Shown: positions 33,326 through 42,580, numbered from the stretch's first letter. The stretch is DNA of 64,000 nt from Dehalococcoidales bacterium (GCA_016932435.1 JAFGCW010000049.1:1-64000), one strand, 5' to 3'. Numbers and translations: made by a program. Notes: a model not told the origin generated them from the letters alone.

Positions 33326-34243
33326 TTGGCAGATAAAGTATTTATCCAACATATCATTGATCTCATCGATAATCGTATTACTGAAAATATCAGTTTACAT
33401 CAATTGGCCGAGGAGTCAGGTTATTCTACTTCTCATCTCGGAAGGTTGTTTTCCAGCGTGACCGGTCTACCCGTTATGGCCTATATCACTCGTCGTAAAC
33501 TCCACTATGCTCTTTATGATATAGGTTGCGGTCAAAAAATCCTCGATGCTGCTCTGAAATATGGTTTTGAAACACATGCCGGTTTTACAAAAGCCTGTAA
33601 AAAGCATTTCGGTTACCCGCCGTCTATATATCGGATACATACCATTATCGCTCGGCCGGCCAGAATGGAGATAATCAAACTGAAAAACAATATATCAGGA
33701 GAAAAAATTATGAAACCTGTAATAATGGATACACAGCCTTTTACTGTGATCGGTTTTACCTACAGGCATATAATATCTGATGTCAGGTTTACCCATGATA
33801 TCCCATTTTATGCGGAGACGAGCGGCATGAATTACTGGGACCCCTTAACCCGGCTTCATAACCTTTTTGACAAATCTCGATATACCGAATATGCCGCATG
33901 CTTTGATGTCGAGTCTGAAACGGGTGAATTCACTTACTTTCTTGGAGTGGGCGTGGATAATCCGGAAGATCATGCTAAGATAGAACCTGATATGTTTGAA
34001 ACGACTATGTCCGGCGGACTTTATGCGAGGTTTACCACTCCTCTTGTCGAAGAATCACTGTACGGTCGGGCTATTGCTGATATATGGAAAACAGCTTTCG
34101 ATGACTGGCTTCCAGTGTCCGGCTATGAGTTTGATGAATCCAGGTGCGACTTTGAATACTACGATGAGTGAGATCACTTTTATAGGAAGGAAGATTCCTA
34201 TATGCAGCAGATGGATATTGTCATTCCCGTTCAGAAACGCTGA
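33326..34243 (+). CDS. AraC-type regulator with GyrI-like effector domain, in-frame UGA near the 3' end
   Basis: TTG start after AAAGGA. Residues 1-110 are an AraC double helix-turn-helix (ISLHQLAEESGYSTSHLGRL, ILDAALKYGFETHAGFTKAC), and about 128-280 a GyrI-like small-molecule-binding domain (MDTQPFTVIGFTYRH, YARFTTPL). The frame meets TGA at 34169-34171 (codon 282) but continues for 23 sense codons to a second TGA at 34243, ending MDIVIPVQKR, which is how GyrI-like domains end. So either CGA (Arg) mutated to TGA, or UGA is decoded. A perfect 8-bp hairpin with GG loop follows the UGA at SECIS-like distance. Confidence 0.8.
34181..34202 (+). promoter_or_regulatory. SECIS-like hairpin after the in-frame UGA
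   Basis: TATAGGAA-GGAAGA-TTCCTATA forms a perfect 8-bp stem with a 6-base loop. The loop starts with GG, 18 nt after the UGA at 34169-34171, the same distance as in the peroxiredoxin gene. No U-run follows, so it is not a terminator. Function as SECIS is inferred. Confidence 0.5.
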
Positions 34244-34291
34244 TGTCGATTGTAGGAAAACAAACTGTTTATTAAATTGGCGAGAATCTAT

Positions 34292-34320
34292 AAGAGGTGC
34301 CGGTTGACTTCGGCACTCTC
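34292..34320. terminator. bidirectional hairpin between convergent genes
   Basis: AGAGGTGCCG pairs with CGGCACTCT around an 8-base loop, between the AraC-type gene and the convergent DUF302 gene. The flanking U-runs are weak, so termination is probable rather than certain. Confidence 0.5.
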
Positions 34321-34327
34321 ATATCAT

Positions 34328-34711
34328 TTAGATACTGTCGATTACCTTTTTCAGCTTTTTCTCTACTTCAACCGCTATGTTCTCCAGGCCGGGATTTTCT
34401 ACCATGTTCATGGCGACTGTAGGTACGATAGCTGATACGTATGTCTTTCCGTCCGCTTCATAGACAATAACATTACATGGAAGCAGCAGGCCAATATCTT
34501 TTTCTGCCTGTAATGCCTGGTAGGCAAAAGGTGGGTTGCATGCTCCTAGTATTACATAATTATCGAAATCGACATCTAATTTCTTCTTCAGAGTAGCTTT
34601 GACATCTATTTCAGTTAGAATACCGAATCCTTCTTTCTGGAGTTCTTCCTTCGTTTTCGTTACCGTTTCCACATAGGAAGCATTAACCTGTCGTTTATAA
34701 CCGTAATTCAT
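34328..34711 (-). CDS. DUF302 family protein
   Basis: A 127-residue protein with the DUF302 pattern: EELQKEGFGILTEIDVKATLKKKLD, YVILGACNPPFAYQAL, IGLLLPCNVIVYEADG. The two conserved Cys are in family positions. Start at 34711 follows GGAGGTGA. DUF302 proteins are small, often metal- or sulfur-related, with no firm function. Confidence 0.88.
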   Translation of the reverse strand: MNYGYKRQVNASYVETVTKTKEELQKEGFGILTEIDVKATLKKKLDVDFDNYVILGACNPPFAYQALQAEKDIGLLLPCNVIVYEADGKTYVSAIVPTVAMNMVENPGLENIAVEVEKKLKKVIDSI

Positions 34712-34886
34712 ATCTATCACCTCCAATATATACGTGCAGAATATCTGATTATAATACGGGAACGATGATATTACCTGTGATAAAAGTCAATAATCATACA
34801 GCAGTTAAAATTGATACGAAAGGATGAGGTTATTTCTATTATTTGATGATATAATCCTGTAATATTATGAATGTGGAGGTAAAAGG

Positions 34887-35642
34887 ATGAGAAAGTGTAT
34901 TATCGGATTACTCGTTATCTCGTTACTTGTCATGGTATTTCCTTCTTCGGTCGTGATAGCAAAGCCGGAGAATAAACCGATTACACCATCGGATTTAAAA
35001 AATATCACGTTGATCCATTACGTAAAACCAGATAGCCCTCCAGGGAAGCCGGATGTCCCGGATGATGAAGATCCGTCCCTGCCTGCAGTCAATAACACCG
35101 CGTACGCGTTATTAGGTTGTTATCTACCGCGTACGGTTACCTATTACGTGAATACCGCCGGAGCTCCTGAAGGAGCACTCGATGAGATTAAGAAGTCGTT
35201 TGATGCCTGGGATTTGGTAACAGAACATGAACTTTTTGTATTTGGTTCAACAACAAGTACTTCAGGTGCACGTTTTGATTATCAGAATACTGTCTCATGG
35301 AGAAAAATCGCACCTAGGAATATTATCGCGATGACAAGCCTGTGGTATAACGGTACAACTGGGGAGATCTACGAATTCGATATCACCTTTAATTCTTTCT
35401 TAAAGTGGGGAATCGACCCCGACGATGAGGAGGACGGTACCACACTTTTAAACTTATACGATGTCGAAAATATAGCAGTTCATGAAGTCGGTCACGTCGT
35501 GGGACTCGCCGACCTTTACGAAGATCAGTATCGTGAGTTGACCATGTATGGCTACGGAGCTGCTGGTGAAACGATTAAAATAACTCTGGAAATCGGTGAT
35601 ATTGCGGGTGCACAATTCCTTTACGGTAATCCTGATTCTTAA
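34887..35642 (+). CDS. secreted matrixin-like zinc metalloprotease
   Basis: A 251-residue protein with a signal peptide (MRKCIIGLLVISLLVMVFPS...), a Pro-rich linker, and a metzincin active site HEVGHVVGLAD (about residue 205) giving the HExxHxxGxxD zinc ligands, followed by a Met-turn-like LTMYGYG. It should be exported and cleave proteins or peptides. Strong GGAGG site; a terminator follows. Confidence 0.88.
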   Translation: MRKCIIGLLVISLLVMVFPSSVVIAKPENKPITPSDLKNITLIHYVKPDSPPGKPDVPDDEDPSLPAVNNTAYALLGCYLPRTVTYYVNTAGAPEGALDEIKKSFDAWDLVTEHELFVFGSTTSTSGARFDYQNTVSWRKIAPRNIIAMTSLWYNGTTGEIYEFDITFNSFLKWGIDPDDEEDGTTLLNLYDVENIAVHEVGHVVGLADLYEDQYRELTMYGYGAAGETIKITLEIGDIAGAQFLYGNPDS

Positions 35643-35662
35643 CAAACCTTTATAGGAAACTT

Positions 35663-35700
35663 AAAGCGGGGAAGGAATATACTTCCCCGCTTTTCTATTT
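35663..35700 (+). terminator. intrinsic terminator after the metalloprotease gene
   Basis: AGCGGGGAAG pairs with CTTCCCCGCT, followed by TTTTCTATTT; A-rich on the other side, so it may also work in reverse. Confidence 0.9.
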
Positions 35701-35764
35701 GCGTGATGTAAGGTATAGTGATATACCGATAATTTCTTGCGAAAAGACTACAGACAAGAAGATT

Positions 35765-36142
35765 ATGAGATCAATAGGTGTCTTAGTACTCAAGGCAAGG
35801 CAACTGAGAAATACGATATGTTTTCTATACCTTGCCAGTAAAGATCCACGGGTACCATTGTACGTAAAGATTTTACTGCTGCTAATAATCGCCTATGCTC
35901 TCAGCCCGGTTGATTTGATACCGGACTTCATCCCGTTGCTTGGTTATATAGATGACCTGATCGTTCTGCCACTGGGAATATATCTTGCATTCAAGCTAAT
36001 TCCGGAGGAAGTAAAGGCAGATTATCGTGAAAAAGTTGGAACGAAGCTACCTGGCAGTAATATTAAGTGGATCGGTCTGGCGATGATTATAATCATCTGG
36101 CTCCTGATAGCTCTTTGGATAATTGCTGTTTTCTGGCTATAA
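35765..36142 (+). CDS. YkvA/DUF1232 family membrane protein
   Basis: About 125 residues. The DUF1232 core (DPRVPLYVKILLLLIIAYALSPVDLIPDFIPLLGYIDDLIVL) is unmistakable. C-terminal helices follow. ATG 35765 is preferred; the frame is open to a TTG at 35699 with little support. Function unknown, membrane-associated. Confidence 0.88.
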   Translation: MRSIGVLVLKARQLRNTICFLYLASKDPRVPLYVKILLLLIIAYALSPVDLIPDFIPLLGYIDDLIVLPLGIYLAFKLIPEEVKADYREKVGTKLPGSNIKWIGLAMIIIIWLLIALWIIAVFWL

Positions 36143-36183
36143 GTCGTTGAATTCAGAGATTTACTCTCGCGGTTAATTCTCAT

Positions 36184-36753
36184 TTATTGAATGAGGTGAG
36201 TAACAACAATCCTGATACCGATGGCAAGGAGAATCAATCCTCCGATCAACTCAGCCCACTTTCCTGCCAGCTTGCCGAGTTTTTTGCCGATAAGAAAACT
36301 CACGATAGTGGCCAGAAAAGCCGTAATCCCTATTATGGAAACCGCCAGTGTAATGTTGACCTCGATAAATGCGAAGGTCAGACCAACTGCCAGCGCATCG
36401 ATACTCGTCGCTACGGCAAGAGTAATCAATAAGAAACCTCTAGTTATATCCAGTGATTGTTTTTCTTCTTTTTTCTGAAAGGATTCGCGAATCATCTTGC
36501 CACCCACGAAACCGAGTAATACAAGGGCTATCCAGTGATCATAGTCAGCGATGAAATCTACTACGGTCTGTCCAAGTAGCCATCCCAGTACCGGCATCAA
36601 GGCCTGGAAAAAGCCGAATGTGAATGCGGTACGCAAAACCTGAAATCGGGTAAATGATTTCATCGATACCGAACCACTCAATGACACAGCAAAACAGTCT
36701 GCTGAAAGTCCGAGAGCGATAAAAAGTATTGATGTTGTGTCGAGATCGGTCAC
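36184..36753 (-). CDS. mntP: manganese efflux pump MntP-like
   Basis: A 189-residue protein with six membrane helices and paired acidic motifs: LGLSADCFAVSLSGS in the first half and ATSIDALAVGLTFAF in the second, the Asp residues of MntP used in Mn export. No manganese (yybP-ykoY) riboswitch is evident upstream. Convergent with the DUF1232 gene. Confidence 0.9.
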   Translation of the reverse strand: MTDLDTTSILFIALGLSADCFAVSLSGSVSMKSFTRFQVLRTAFTFGFFQALMPVLGWLLGQTVVDFIADYDHWIALVLLGFVGGKMIRESFQKKEEKQSLDITRGFLLITLAVATSIDALAVGLTFAFIEVNITLAVSIIGITAFLATIVSFLIGKKLGKLAGKWAELIGGLILLAIGIRIVVTHLIQ

Positions 36754-36951
36754 AGTTTCAGTATCTCATATCAATTTAAAAACTGGCAATTAAATCGGTC
36801 AATGTGTCGATGTCTTTCATTTTCCTGCTTATCTAAATAAATCCGTACTATGCAGAAAAAGTATAATTCTGTTATTGACATCAAGCCTAGTAAGAATTAG
36901 CATTAAATTGAATAAATAATATCCGTTAACCGGAGGTTTGTGGAGGTAATG

Positions 36952-37368
36952 ATGAAACTGAGAATCCTGCCTGTGGTAATACTGGGTATTTGTCTGTTAC
37001 TCATATCTTCATGTACTACTTCTCACGATTATAATCTTTCCGTTACCTGCGAAGATTTTGAGGATAATCCGAATAATGAAAGTGAATTCACCCTTGAAGT
37101 TGGCGACAAGATCAGGATAGAGCTTTGTGCGAATCCATCGACCGGTTATACGTGGGACTACGAGATGACTGTCGAAGGCATAGTAGCTAAAGAAGACCAT
37201 GACTATGATGAACCTGAGAGTGATCTCGTTGGAGCTCCGGGTATTGAATTCTGGACATTCGAAGCGGTAAATCCGGGAAATACCGAAATTACAATGGAAT
37301 ATACGCCTCCCGGTGCAGGGAATACGGAAGATTCCTGGACCCTGGTAATGACAGTAATAGTAGAGTGA
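36952..37368 (+). CDS. chagasin-like (I42) protease inhibitor lipoprotein
   Basis: A 138-residue protein. Lipoprotein signal (ILPVVILGICLLLISSC, Cys near residue 21), then the I42 fold loops: NPSTGYTW (the chagasin BC loop) and a later APGIEFWTFEAVNPGNTEI strand region. I42 proteins inhibit papain-like cysteine proteases. Start at 36952 is six bases after GGAGG; upstream in-frame codons overlap it. Confidence 0.85.
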   Translation: MKLRILPVVILGICLLLISSCTTSHDYNLSVTCEDFEDNPNNESEFTLEVGDKIRIELCANPSTGYTWDYEMTVEGIVAKEDHDYDEPESDLVGAPGIEFWTFEAVNPGNTEITMEYTPPGAGNTEDSWTLVMTVIVE

Positions 37369-37379
37369 TCAAAACCTTT

Positions 37380-37622
37380 TTAGCTTACTCTCAGCTTTCT
37401 TAAGAGAATGGTCACGATAAGGGTATTACGCGAGATGGTGATATTATGTGAGTTTACTTCCCATCCCTCAGGAACGGAATCCGGTAAATGATTGAATACT
37501 TCCTGCAAGGTTAGAGTTAATCCTTCCTGGTCCTCGATATGGCTGAAATGCAGATAACGACCTTGTTCATCCGGTGTAATATATTCGGTAAGTACCTTGT
37601 ATTCATAAGGATGAACACTCAT
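37380..37622 (-). CDS. hypothetical protein
   Basis: An 80-residue protein starting MSVHPYEYKVLTEYITPDEQ, behind a strong GGGGGTGA site. No membrane segment or signal. It is convergent with the I42 gene with 11 bases between stops. Family not recognised; the good ribosome-binding site supports that it is real. Confidence 0.55.
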   Translation of the reverse strand: MSVHPYEYKVLTEYITPDEQGRYLHFSHIEDQEGLTLTLQEVFNHLPDSVPEGWEVNSHNITISRNTLIVTILLRKLRVS

Positions 37623-37701
37623 TCTTCACCCCCATAAATGTTATACCTCTTTTTTACTTGTTAACGACGATTCTGTCAAGGATTTTAACCACATATTTCT
37701 T

Positions 37702-37730
37702 TTTCACTACCCTTAATTAAATGGTATAAT
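37702..37730 (+). promoter_or_regulatory. promoter TTTCAC-17-TATAAT of hisF
   Basis: TTTCAC (37702-37707) and a perfect TATAAT (37725-37730), 17-base spacer, 49 bases before the hisF start. Confidence 0.55.
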
Positions 37731-37779
37731 CTGACACGTTACTCTCGTTAAGAGGAAAAAATAAAGAAAGAGAGAGATA

Positions 37780-38544
37780 ATGACTACAGTTAAAATTATG
37801 CCATGCCTGGATATGAAAGAGGGAAGAGTCGTAAAAGGTGTGCATTTCGTCGATCTGAAAGATGCCGGAGATCCTGTCGAAAATGCAGCTTATTACCAGA
37901 AAGAAGGCGCCGATGAACTGGCGATGCTGGATATTGCAGCTACCCTGGAAAACAGGAAAACAAGGCTGGAATGGGTGAAAAATGTGTCTTCGGTTATCGA
38001 TATTCCACTCACTGTTGGCGGAGGTATTGCTTCTCTCGATGATATTGAAATGGTCCTGGATGCAGGAGCGAGTAAGGTATCGATGAACAGTGCGGCTGTA
38101 AATCGTCCCGGACTGGTCCGTGAAGCTTCTGAGAGATTTGGTTCAGACAGGATAACCGTGGCTGTCGATGGTCGGAAAAATCCGGATATGCCTTCGGGAT
38201 TCGAACTCGTCGTTTCAGGCGGTACGAAGCCCGTGGGTAAGGATGTTGTGCAATGGGCGAAACAATGCCAGGAACTTGGCGCCGGGGCACTGCTTCCGAC
38301 CAGTATGGACGGAGACGGGACCCAGACTGGTTATGACCTACCGTTTACCAGGGCGGTAGCCGATGCGGTCGACCTGCCTGTCATCGCATCTGGAGGAGCA
38401 GGAACACTTGAACATTTCTACGAAGGAGTTGAGCAGGGCGGAGCACAGATTCTTCTGGCTGCATCAGTTTTTCACTTCAGAATTTTGAGCATTCTTCAGG
38501 TGAAGGAGTATCTCAGGGATAGAGGAATCCCGGTGATTTTATAG
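37780..38544 (+). CDS. hisF: imidazole glycerol phosphate synthase cyclase subunit HisF
   Basis: A 254-residue (beta/alpha)8 protein with catalytic Asp in [13 protein letters not shown] (near residue 11) and in TVAVDGRK (near 130), plus phosphate loops VGGGI and ASGGAGT. It closes the imidazole ring from PRFAR with ammonia supplied by HisH. It stands alone here: no hisH, hisA or other his genes are near. All key residues are present, so it should be active. Confidence 0.92.
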   Translation: MTTVKIMPCLDMKEGRVVKGVHFVDLKDAGDPVENAAYYQKEGADELAMLDIAATLENRKTRLEWVKNVSSVIDIPLTVGGGIASLDDIEMVLDAGASKVSMNSAAVNRPGLVREASERFGSDRITVAVDGRKNPDMPSGFELVVSGGTKPVGKDVVQWAKQCQELGAGALLPTSMDGDGTQTGYDLPFTRAVADAVDLPVIASGGAGTLEHFYEGVEQGGAQILLAASVFHFRILSILQVKEYLRDRGIPVIL

Positions 38545-38657
38545 AATGAATTATCCTGACAGAAAAGTTTAGTTTCTATTGCCGAAATTAGATTCGATCG
38601 GGAAATATACTTTTGTGGTATCAATAGTAAAAGAGCAATTAGTTTCAGATATCGATG

Positions 38658-39026
38658 CTAGATATTGGTCAGGAGATATATGAAACTCACAACAGCAATA
38701 ATTGCAGGAACGATAAACATTAGAGAAATTACAGGTTTGTTTTTTACCTCTCTCCACGCGAGGCTGTTGATACTTGTATAAAGCAGCATCCCTGATGAAA
38801 GCAGCGCTACCGGCATACTCCATAGGATATCTAGGTTTAAAGCTATACCACTGACAAGACACAGCATGCCTGTAAGTAGTTCGGCGGTTATATGAAAAGC
38901 GATGTAGCCGTCGGATTCAAGAGTTTTAATACCCTGGGGCAGTCCGCCTCTGACAGCGTGGATTGTCCAGAATCCTATCATGCCAAGTCCTACGACTGCC
39001 AGCAGAATACCGGTAACGATGTTAAT
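38658..39026 (-). CDS. hypothetical four-helix membrane protein, possible ATT start
   Basis: Hydrophobic protein with about four membrane helices. The ATG at 38981 begins inside the first helix; the reading frame keeps coding for NIVTGILLAVVGLGMIGFW upstream to an in-frame TGA, with no ATG, GTG or TTG. An ATT at 39026 follows GAGGTGAAGA, so it may start there. Alternatively a one-base indel separates it from a GTG (39034-39032) in another frame. Function unknown. Confidence 0.6.
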   Translation of the reverse strand: MNIVTGILLAVVGLGMIGFWTIHAVRGGLPQGIKTLESDGYIAFHITAELLTGMLCLVSGIALNLDILWSMPVALLSSGMLLYTSINSLAWREVKNKPVISLMFIVPAIIAVVSFIYLLTNI

Positions 39027-39059
39027 TCTTCACCTCGTGGTATGAATTTTGCAATGCTT

Positions 39060-39977
39060 TCAGCCGGATACCTGTTTATTCAGCCACTCAAGTATAATCT
39101 GCGGAACTCGCTGATCGATTGGATGTTTAACCATATTTTTGTAGTTCGATATGGATGCTTCTCCGGTTTCGGTTCGTAACAGGTGAGACATATCGGGCAG
39201 TATATGGTATTCGTAAGGAGATTTGATTATTTCTTTCATCTCTATGAGATCTTCCGAATTTACCTGAATGTCTTTCGAGCCTGTAATCGCCAGGACAGGA
39301 ACGTTGATTTTTCTCAGATCATCCGCAGGGTCATATGCCAGGAATTCACGCATCCATTTAGCGTTTAGTTTCGATATCAACTGAATCCTGTAAGAATCCT
39401 TTGTGGACTTTTTAATCTTGTCGATCTGTTTCTGCTGAGACTTGGTCACATCCAGGTGCAGAAGGTTTATCAACCACTTATTAAAACCTTTCATCCCTTC
39501 AACTACCTTTACCGCCTGCCACTTGAGTGTTTCTTCCCCGGAGTGCGCACCACCCGCCAGGAATATGATTCCAGCGATATCTCTGCCAGATCCTGCGATA
39601 TGAGTTGATATAAATGCCCCTTCGCTATGCCCAAGCAGAAAAATCTTTTTCGCATCAATTTCTTTTTGAGATTTCAGGAACTCGAGGGCATTGAGGACGT
39701 CCGAGATATTATCGTGAAATCCGGTCTCCCAGTAATTACCGCTGCTTTCCCCGATGCCACGTTTATCGTACCTCAGTACGGCAAAACCATGTGATGAGAG
39801 GAATGCTGAAAGCTCGTAAAACACGTTCAGCTTAATCTTCTTATGATTTTCGTTGCGGTCTACCGGTCCTGAACCGGGTATGAGAAGCACTGTTGGAATG
39901 CTATCCCCCTTGTCTGGCAGTGAAAGAGTTCCAGCTAGCTGGAACTCTTTTGAGTTGAACCGTACGTTTTTATCCAT
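39060..39977 (-). CDS. alpha/beta hydrolase (esterase/peptidase-like)
   Basis: A 305-residue protein. Oxyanion region LLIPGSGPVDRNEN, nucleophile elbow GHSEGAF, acid in AITGSKDIQVN and His in PDMSHLL, so a complete Ser-Asp-His triad. Start at 39977 (MDKNVRFNSKEFQLAGTL) avoids overlap with the divergent CPBP gene; the ribosome-binding site is weak. The absence of a signal suggests a cytoplasmic esterase. Confidence 0.85.
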   Translation of the reverse strand: MDKNVRFNSKEFQLAGTLSLPDKGDSIPTVLLIPGSGPVDRNENHKKIKLNVFYELSAFLSSHGFAVLRYDKRGIGESSGNYWETGFHDNISDVLNALEFLKSQKEIDAKKIFLLGHSEGAFISTHIAGSGRDIAGIIFLAGGAHSGEETLKWQAVKVVEGMKGFNKWLINLLHLDVTKSQQKQIDKIKKSTKDSYRIQLISKLNAKWMREFLAYDPADDLRKINVPVLAITGSKDIQVNSEDLIEMKEIIKSPYEYHILPDMSHLLRTETGEASISNYKNMVKHPIDQRVPQIILEWLNKQVSG

Positions 39978-40122
39978 ATCTATAAATACCTGTAGCGCAG
40001 CCCTTTCCAGGCTGATTATATCATACCGTGTTCGTTTCACTCCAACAGTATAAAAAAGAACTCTGTTTGTCGATTCCTGGAGAGGAGTCGTAAAATTGAA
40101 TGGTGTGAAAGGAGTTTCTGAA

Positions 40123-40959
40123 TTGAAAAAATACCTGTTCATTACCTTTTTAATTTCATGGTTACTCTGGTCACCGCCGCTGCTGGACTCTCAACATATT
40201 TCAATACCAGGATTCTTGATGCCGATAAGCATGATTGCTTCGTTTGTCCCTTCAGTTACGGGGCTGTTATTGATATACCATGAGGACGGTAAAGCGGGAT
40301 TACTCGAGGTGTGGAACAAAGTAACAAAACTAGATTTTAATAAATATTGGCTGGTTCCCACCTTATTGCTTCTACCTGTTACTGCAGCATTTTCCTACTT
40401 CATAGGTACGGGAATCTTCGGCGGGGAGGGCCTTAATATTTCAGCTTATGTCATTATTACTGTAGTAGTCATGTTTTTCATTGGCGGTCCGTTAGGCGAG
40501 GAATTTGGATGGCGTGGTTTTCTTCTCAATCATTTGCTGGAGCGGTACAGCGTATTGAGATCCGGAATAATCCTGGGGCTTATCTGGGGAGTATGGCATC
40601 TACCTCTGCACTTTATTACCGGCTCGACGCAGGAATATGTACCTGTCTGGGCTGATATATTTATGATGACCGTGGTTTCAGTATTATTTACCTGGATTTT
40701 TGTTAACACAGGGCGGAACATGCTGGTAGCGCTGATATTTCACTGGTCAATCAACCTGTCTGTGATACTATTTCCTTACTGGCAGGTGGGTGGTGAAAAC
40801 ATAGAAGTCTTACCGAACCTGTGGATACCGACTCCGGGAATGCTAGTAGGGTTTTTGGTACTGATACTGGTTACTGTGATAATAGTGTGTTTGTACAGAC
40901 GAAATCTGGGGAAGATAAATCCGGATCGAGTTCTAAGCTTGTTGGTTATAAAGATATGA
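40123..40959 (+). CDS. CPBP-family intramembrane metalloprotease (Abi)
   Basis: About 278 residues, eight or so membrane helices, and the CPBP motifs EEFGWRGF (GGPLGEEFGWRGFLLN), WGVWHLPLHF and ALIFHWSINLS that carry the Glu/His metal ligands. CPBP proteins include Rce1-like prenyl-protein proteases and bacteriocin-immunity proteins. TTG start (40123) lies eight bases after AAAGGAG. A terminator follows. Confidence 0.87.
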   Translation: MKKYLFITFLISWLLWSPPLLDSQHISIPGFLMPISMIASFVPSVTGLLLIYHEDGKAGLLEVWNKVTKLDFNKYWLVPTLLLLPVTAAFSYFIGTGIFGGEGLNISAYVIITVVVMFFIGGPLGEEFGWRGFLLNHLLERYSVLRSGIILGLIWGVWHLPLHFITGSTQEYVPVWADIFMMTVVSVLFTWIFVNTGRNMLVALIFHWSINLSVILFPYWQVGGENIEVLPNLWIPTPGMLVGFLVLILVTVIIVCLYRRNLGKINPDRVLSLLVIKI

Positions 40960-40984
40960 TTGCTGCATGGGTATAAATTATAAT

Positions 40985-41013
40985 CGGAGAAAATCCTCTC
41001 CGTCTTTTCTTTA
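40985..41013 (+). terminator. intrinsic terminator after the CPBP gene
   Basis: CGGAGA pairs with TCTCCG across AAATCC, followed by TCTTTTCTTT. Confidence 0.7.
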
Positions 41014-41112
41014 TTTTTTCACGTATCAGATATCATGCAAACTCAGACGAACGCTATTATTCATACAGTTATGATGATATAATTCGATAACCTTAAGCGC
41101 TAGAGGTAAATA

Positions 41113-41919
41113 ATGCCATACGCAAAAGTCGGTGATATCAATCTGTATTATGAGGTACACGGCAAAGGAGAACCGCCGGTATTTATTAATGGCTGGTTTA
41201 TGCCTCTTGGCTTGTTCTATCCACTTGTTCCAGTATTCGCACGTGAATACCAGGTGATCACCTTCGATAATCGTGGAGCAGGTAAGAGTGATACGCCGGA
41301 AGGTCTCTATTCTCTTGAAATCATGGCTGAAGACCTTGCCGGGTTGCTGGATGTTATCGGGATTGAAAAAGCCCATTTCCTGGGACATTCAATGGGGGCG
41401 CGAATAGCGGAAGAGGTAGCTTTGCGCTTTCCCGAAAAGGTCAGGAGTATAGTTCTGGCAGGCCCGATCACCTATAGTTCAGAGATTGGCTGGCAGCCGG
41501 GACCGGTTACTGAAGAAGAGATAAAATCCTGGGAGGAACAGAAACTCGAAGAATGGGCATGGAGGCTGTTAAGCGATCGTGTGAACGATGACTTCATTCC
41601 CAACAATCGTGAACTTGCTGAAAACCTGGTAAGAATAATCATGGATAGTCATGGTCCAATGCATGCCAGAGTAGGACATACAAACGCATCGCGGTTATAT
41701 GATAACTATAAACGTCTTCCGGATATCAAAGCTCCAACTATTATCCTGGCTGGTCGTGAGGACAGGACGGTACCGCTGGAGAACATACTCATTCTAAAGG
41801 AAAGACTCCCTGAAGCAGAATTAGCTATTATTGGTGATGTCAGACATTTCATGATATTGGAAGCCTTCGATGAGTCCAACCGCATCATTCTCGATTTTCT
41901 AAGAAGGCATAGCCAGTAA
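41113..41919 (+). CDS. alpha/beta hydrolase
   Basis: A 268-residue protein starting MPYAKVGDINLYYEVHGKGE. Nucleophile elbow GHSMGAR, acid in LAGREDRTVPLEN, His in GDVRHFMILE. The family includes 3-oxoadipate enol-lactonase-like and haloperoxidase-like hydrolases. A gutted paralogue lies at 29748-29884. Substrate unknown. Confidence 0.88.
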   Translation: MPYAKVGDINLYYEVHGKGEPPVFINGWFMPLGLFYPLVPVFAREYQVITFDNRGAGKSDTPEGLYSLEIMAEDLAGLLDVIGIEKAHFLGHSMGARIAEEVALRFPEKVRSIVLAGPITYSSEIGWQPGPVTEEEIKSWEEQKLEEWAWRLLSDRVNDDFIPNNRELAENLVRIIMDSHGPMHARVGHTNASRLYDNYKRLPDIKAPTIILAGREDRTVPLENILILKERLPEAELAIIGDVRHFMILEAFDESNRIILDFLRRHSQ

Positions 41920-41962
41920 GTATCTTCAAAACCCCGACACCTGACATGTTCTGACTACCACC

Positions 41963-42418
41963 TTACGGCTGCCAGTCAGGTAAAATTTCCTTGTCGACCG
42001 GATAGTCTACTTTTTCTTCTCCGATATATGCCGAGTATTCCTGGGTGATAGGACAGTTCACGAAGAAGAATGGTGTGCCCACTCTCTTGTGCACGATAGG
42101 GCAATGTACCAGCCCCGCCGGAATGTGAACGGTGCATGTCTGGTTGATGATTATCTTTTCACCGCTGTCGCCGATATAGATTTCAGATTCCGCGTCGTAT
42201 GCTTTCAGATCTTCCGTACAGGGCACGAACGCGAAAACCTCATCGAAATCGTGCTTGTGAGGATCTTCACTCATCTTATAAGGCTGATTCACATGGGTAA
42301 ACCTTATCTGGAAGTTACTGTCTTTTAAGGCGAAGTATATCATTCCTAAAAACGGCGGATAGATACTGTCACGGACGATATTTGGCGTAATCAGGTGATT
42401 ATAATTAGACTCGGTCAT
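41963..42418 (-). CDS. cupin-like protein
   Basis: A 151-residue protein with HKHDFDEVFAFVP and CTVHIPAGLVHCPIVHKR motifs giving cupin-type His/Glu ligands. It is related to the protein at 31685-32242 by layout (short His-rich strand, acidic middle, IPA-G-H-P motif). Good GGAGGA site. Function unknown. Confidence 0.72.
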   Translation of the reverse strand: MTESNYNHLITPNIVRDSIYPPFLGMIYFALKDSNFQIRFTHVNQPYKMSEDPHKHDFDEVFAFVPCTEDLKAYDAESEIYIGDSGEKIIINQTCTVHIPAGLVHCPIVHKRVGTPFFFVNCPITQEYSAYIGEEKVDYPVDKEILPDWQP

Positions 42419-42525
42419 TTTTCATTGTCCTCCTTCGTAGTAGTATACATACTAAAACGGAGAAATGAAACTGGTATCAACAGTACGTCCTGAGGCTAAA
42501 TCCACTTTTTATAAACAGAAAATAT

Positions 42526-42567
42526 AAAAGCGGTAAGTGCCTGAATAGTTACTTACCGCTTTTTTTA
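42526..42567 (-). terminator. terminator of the 51-residue secreted peptide gene (bidirectional)
   Basis: AAAGCGGTAAGTAAC pairs with its partner GCACTTACCGCTTT on either strand, with T-rich sequence in both directions. It lies just after the small gene's stop on the minus strand. Confidence 0.8.
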
Positions 42568-42580
42568 AGGATAATTTTTA

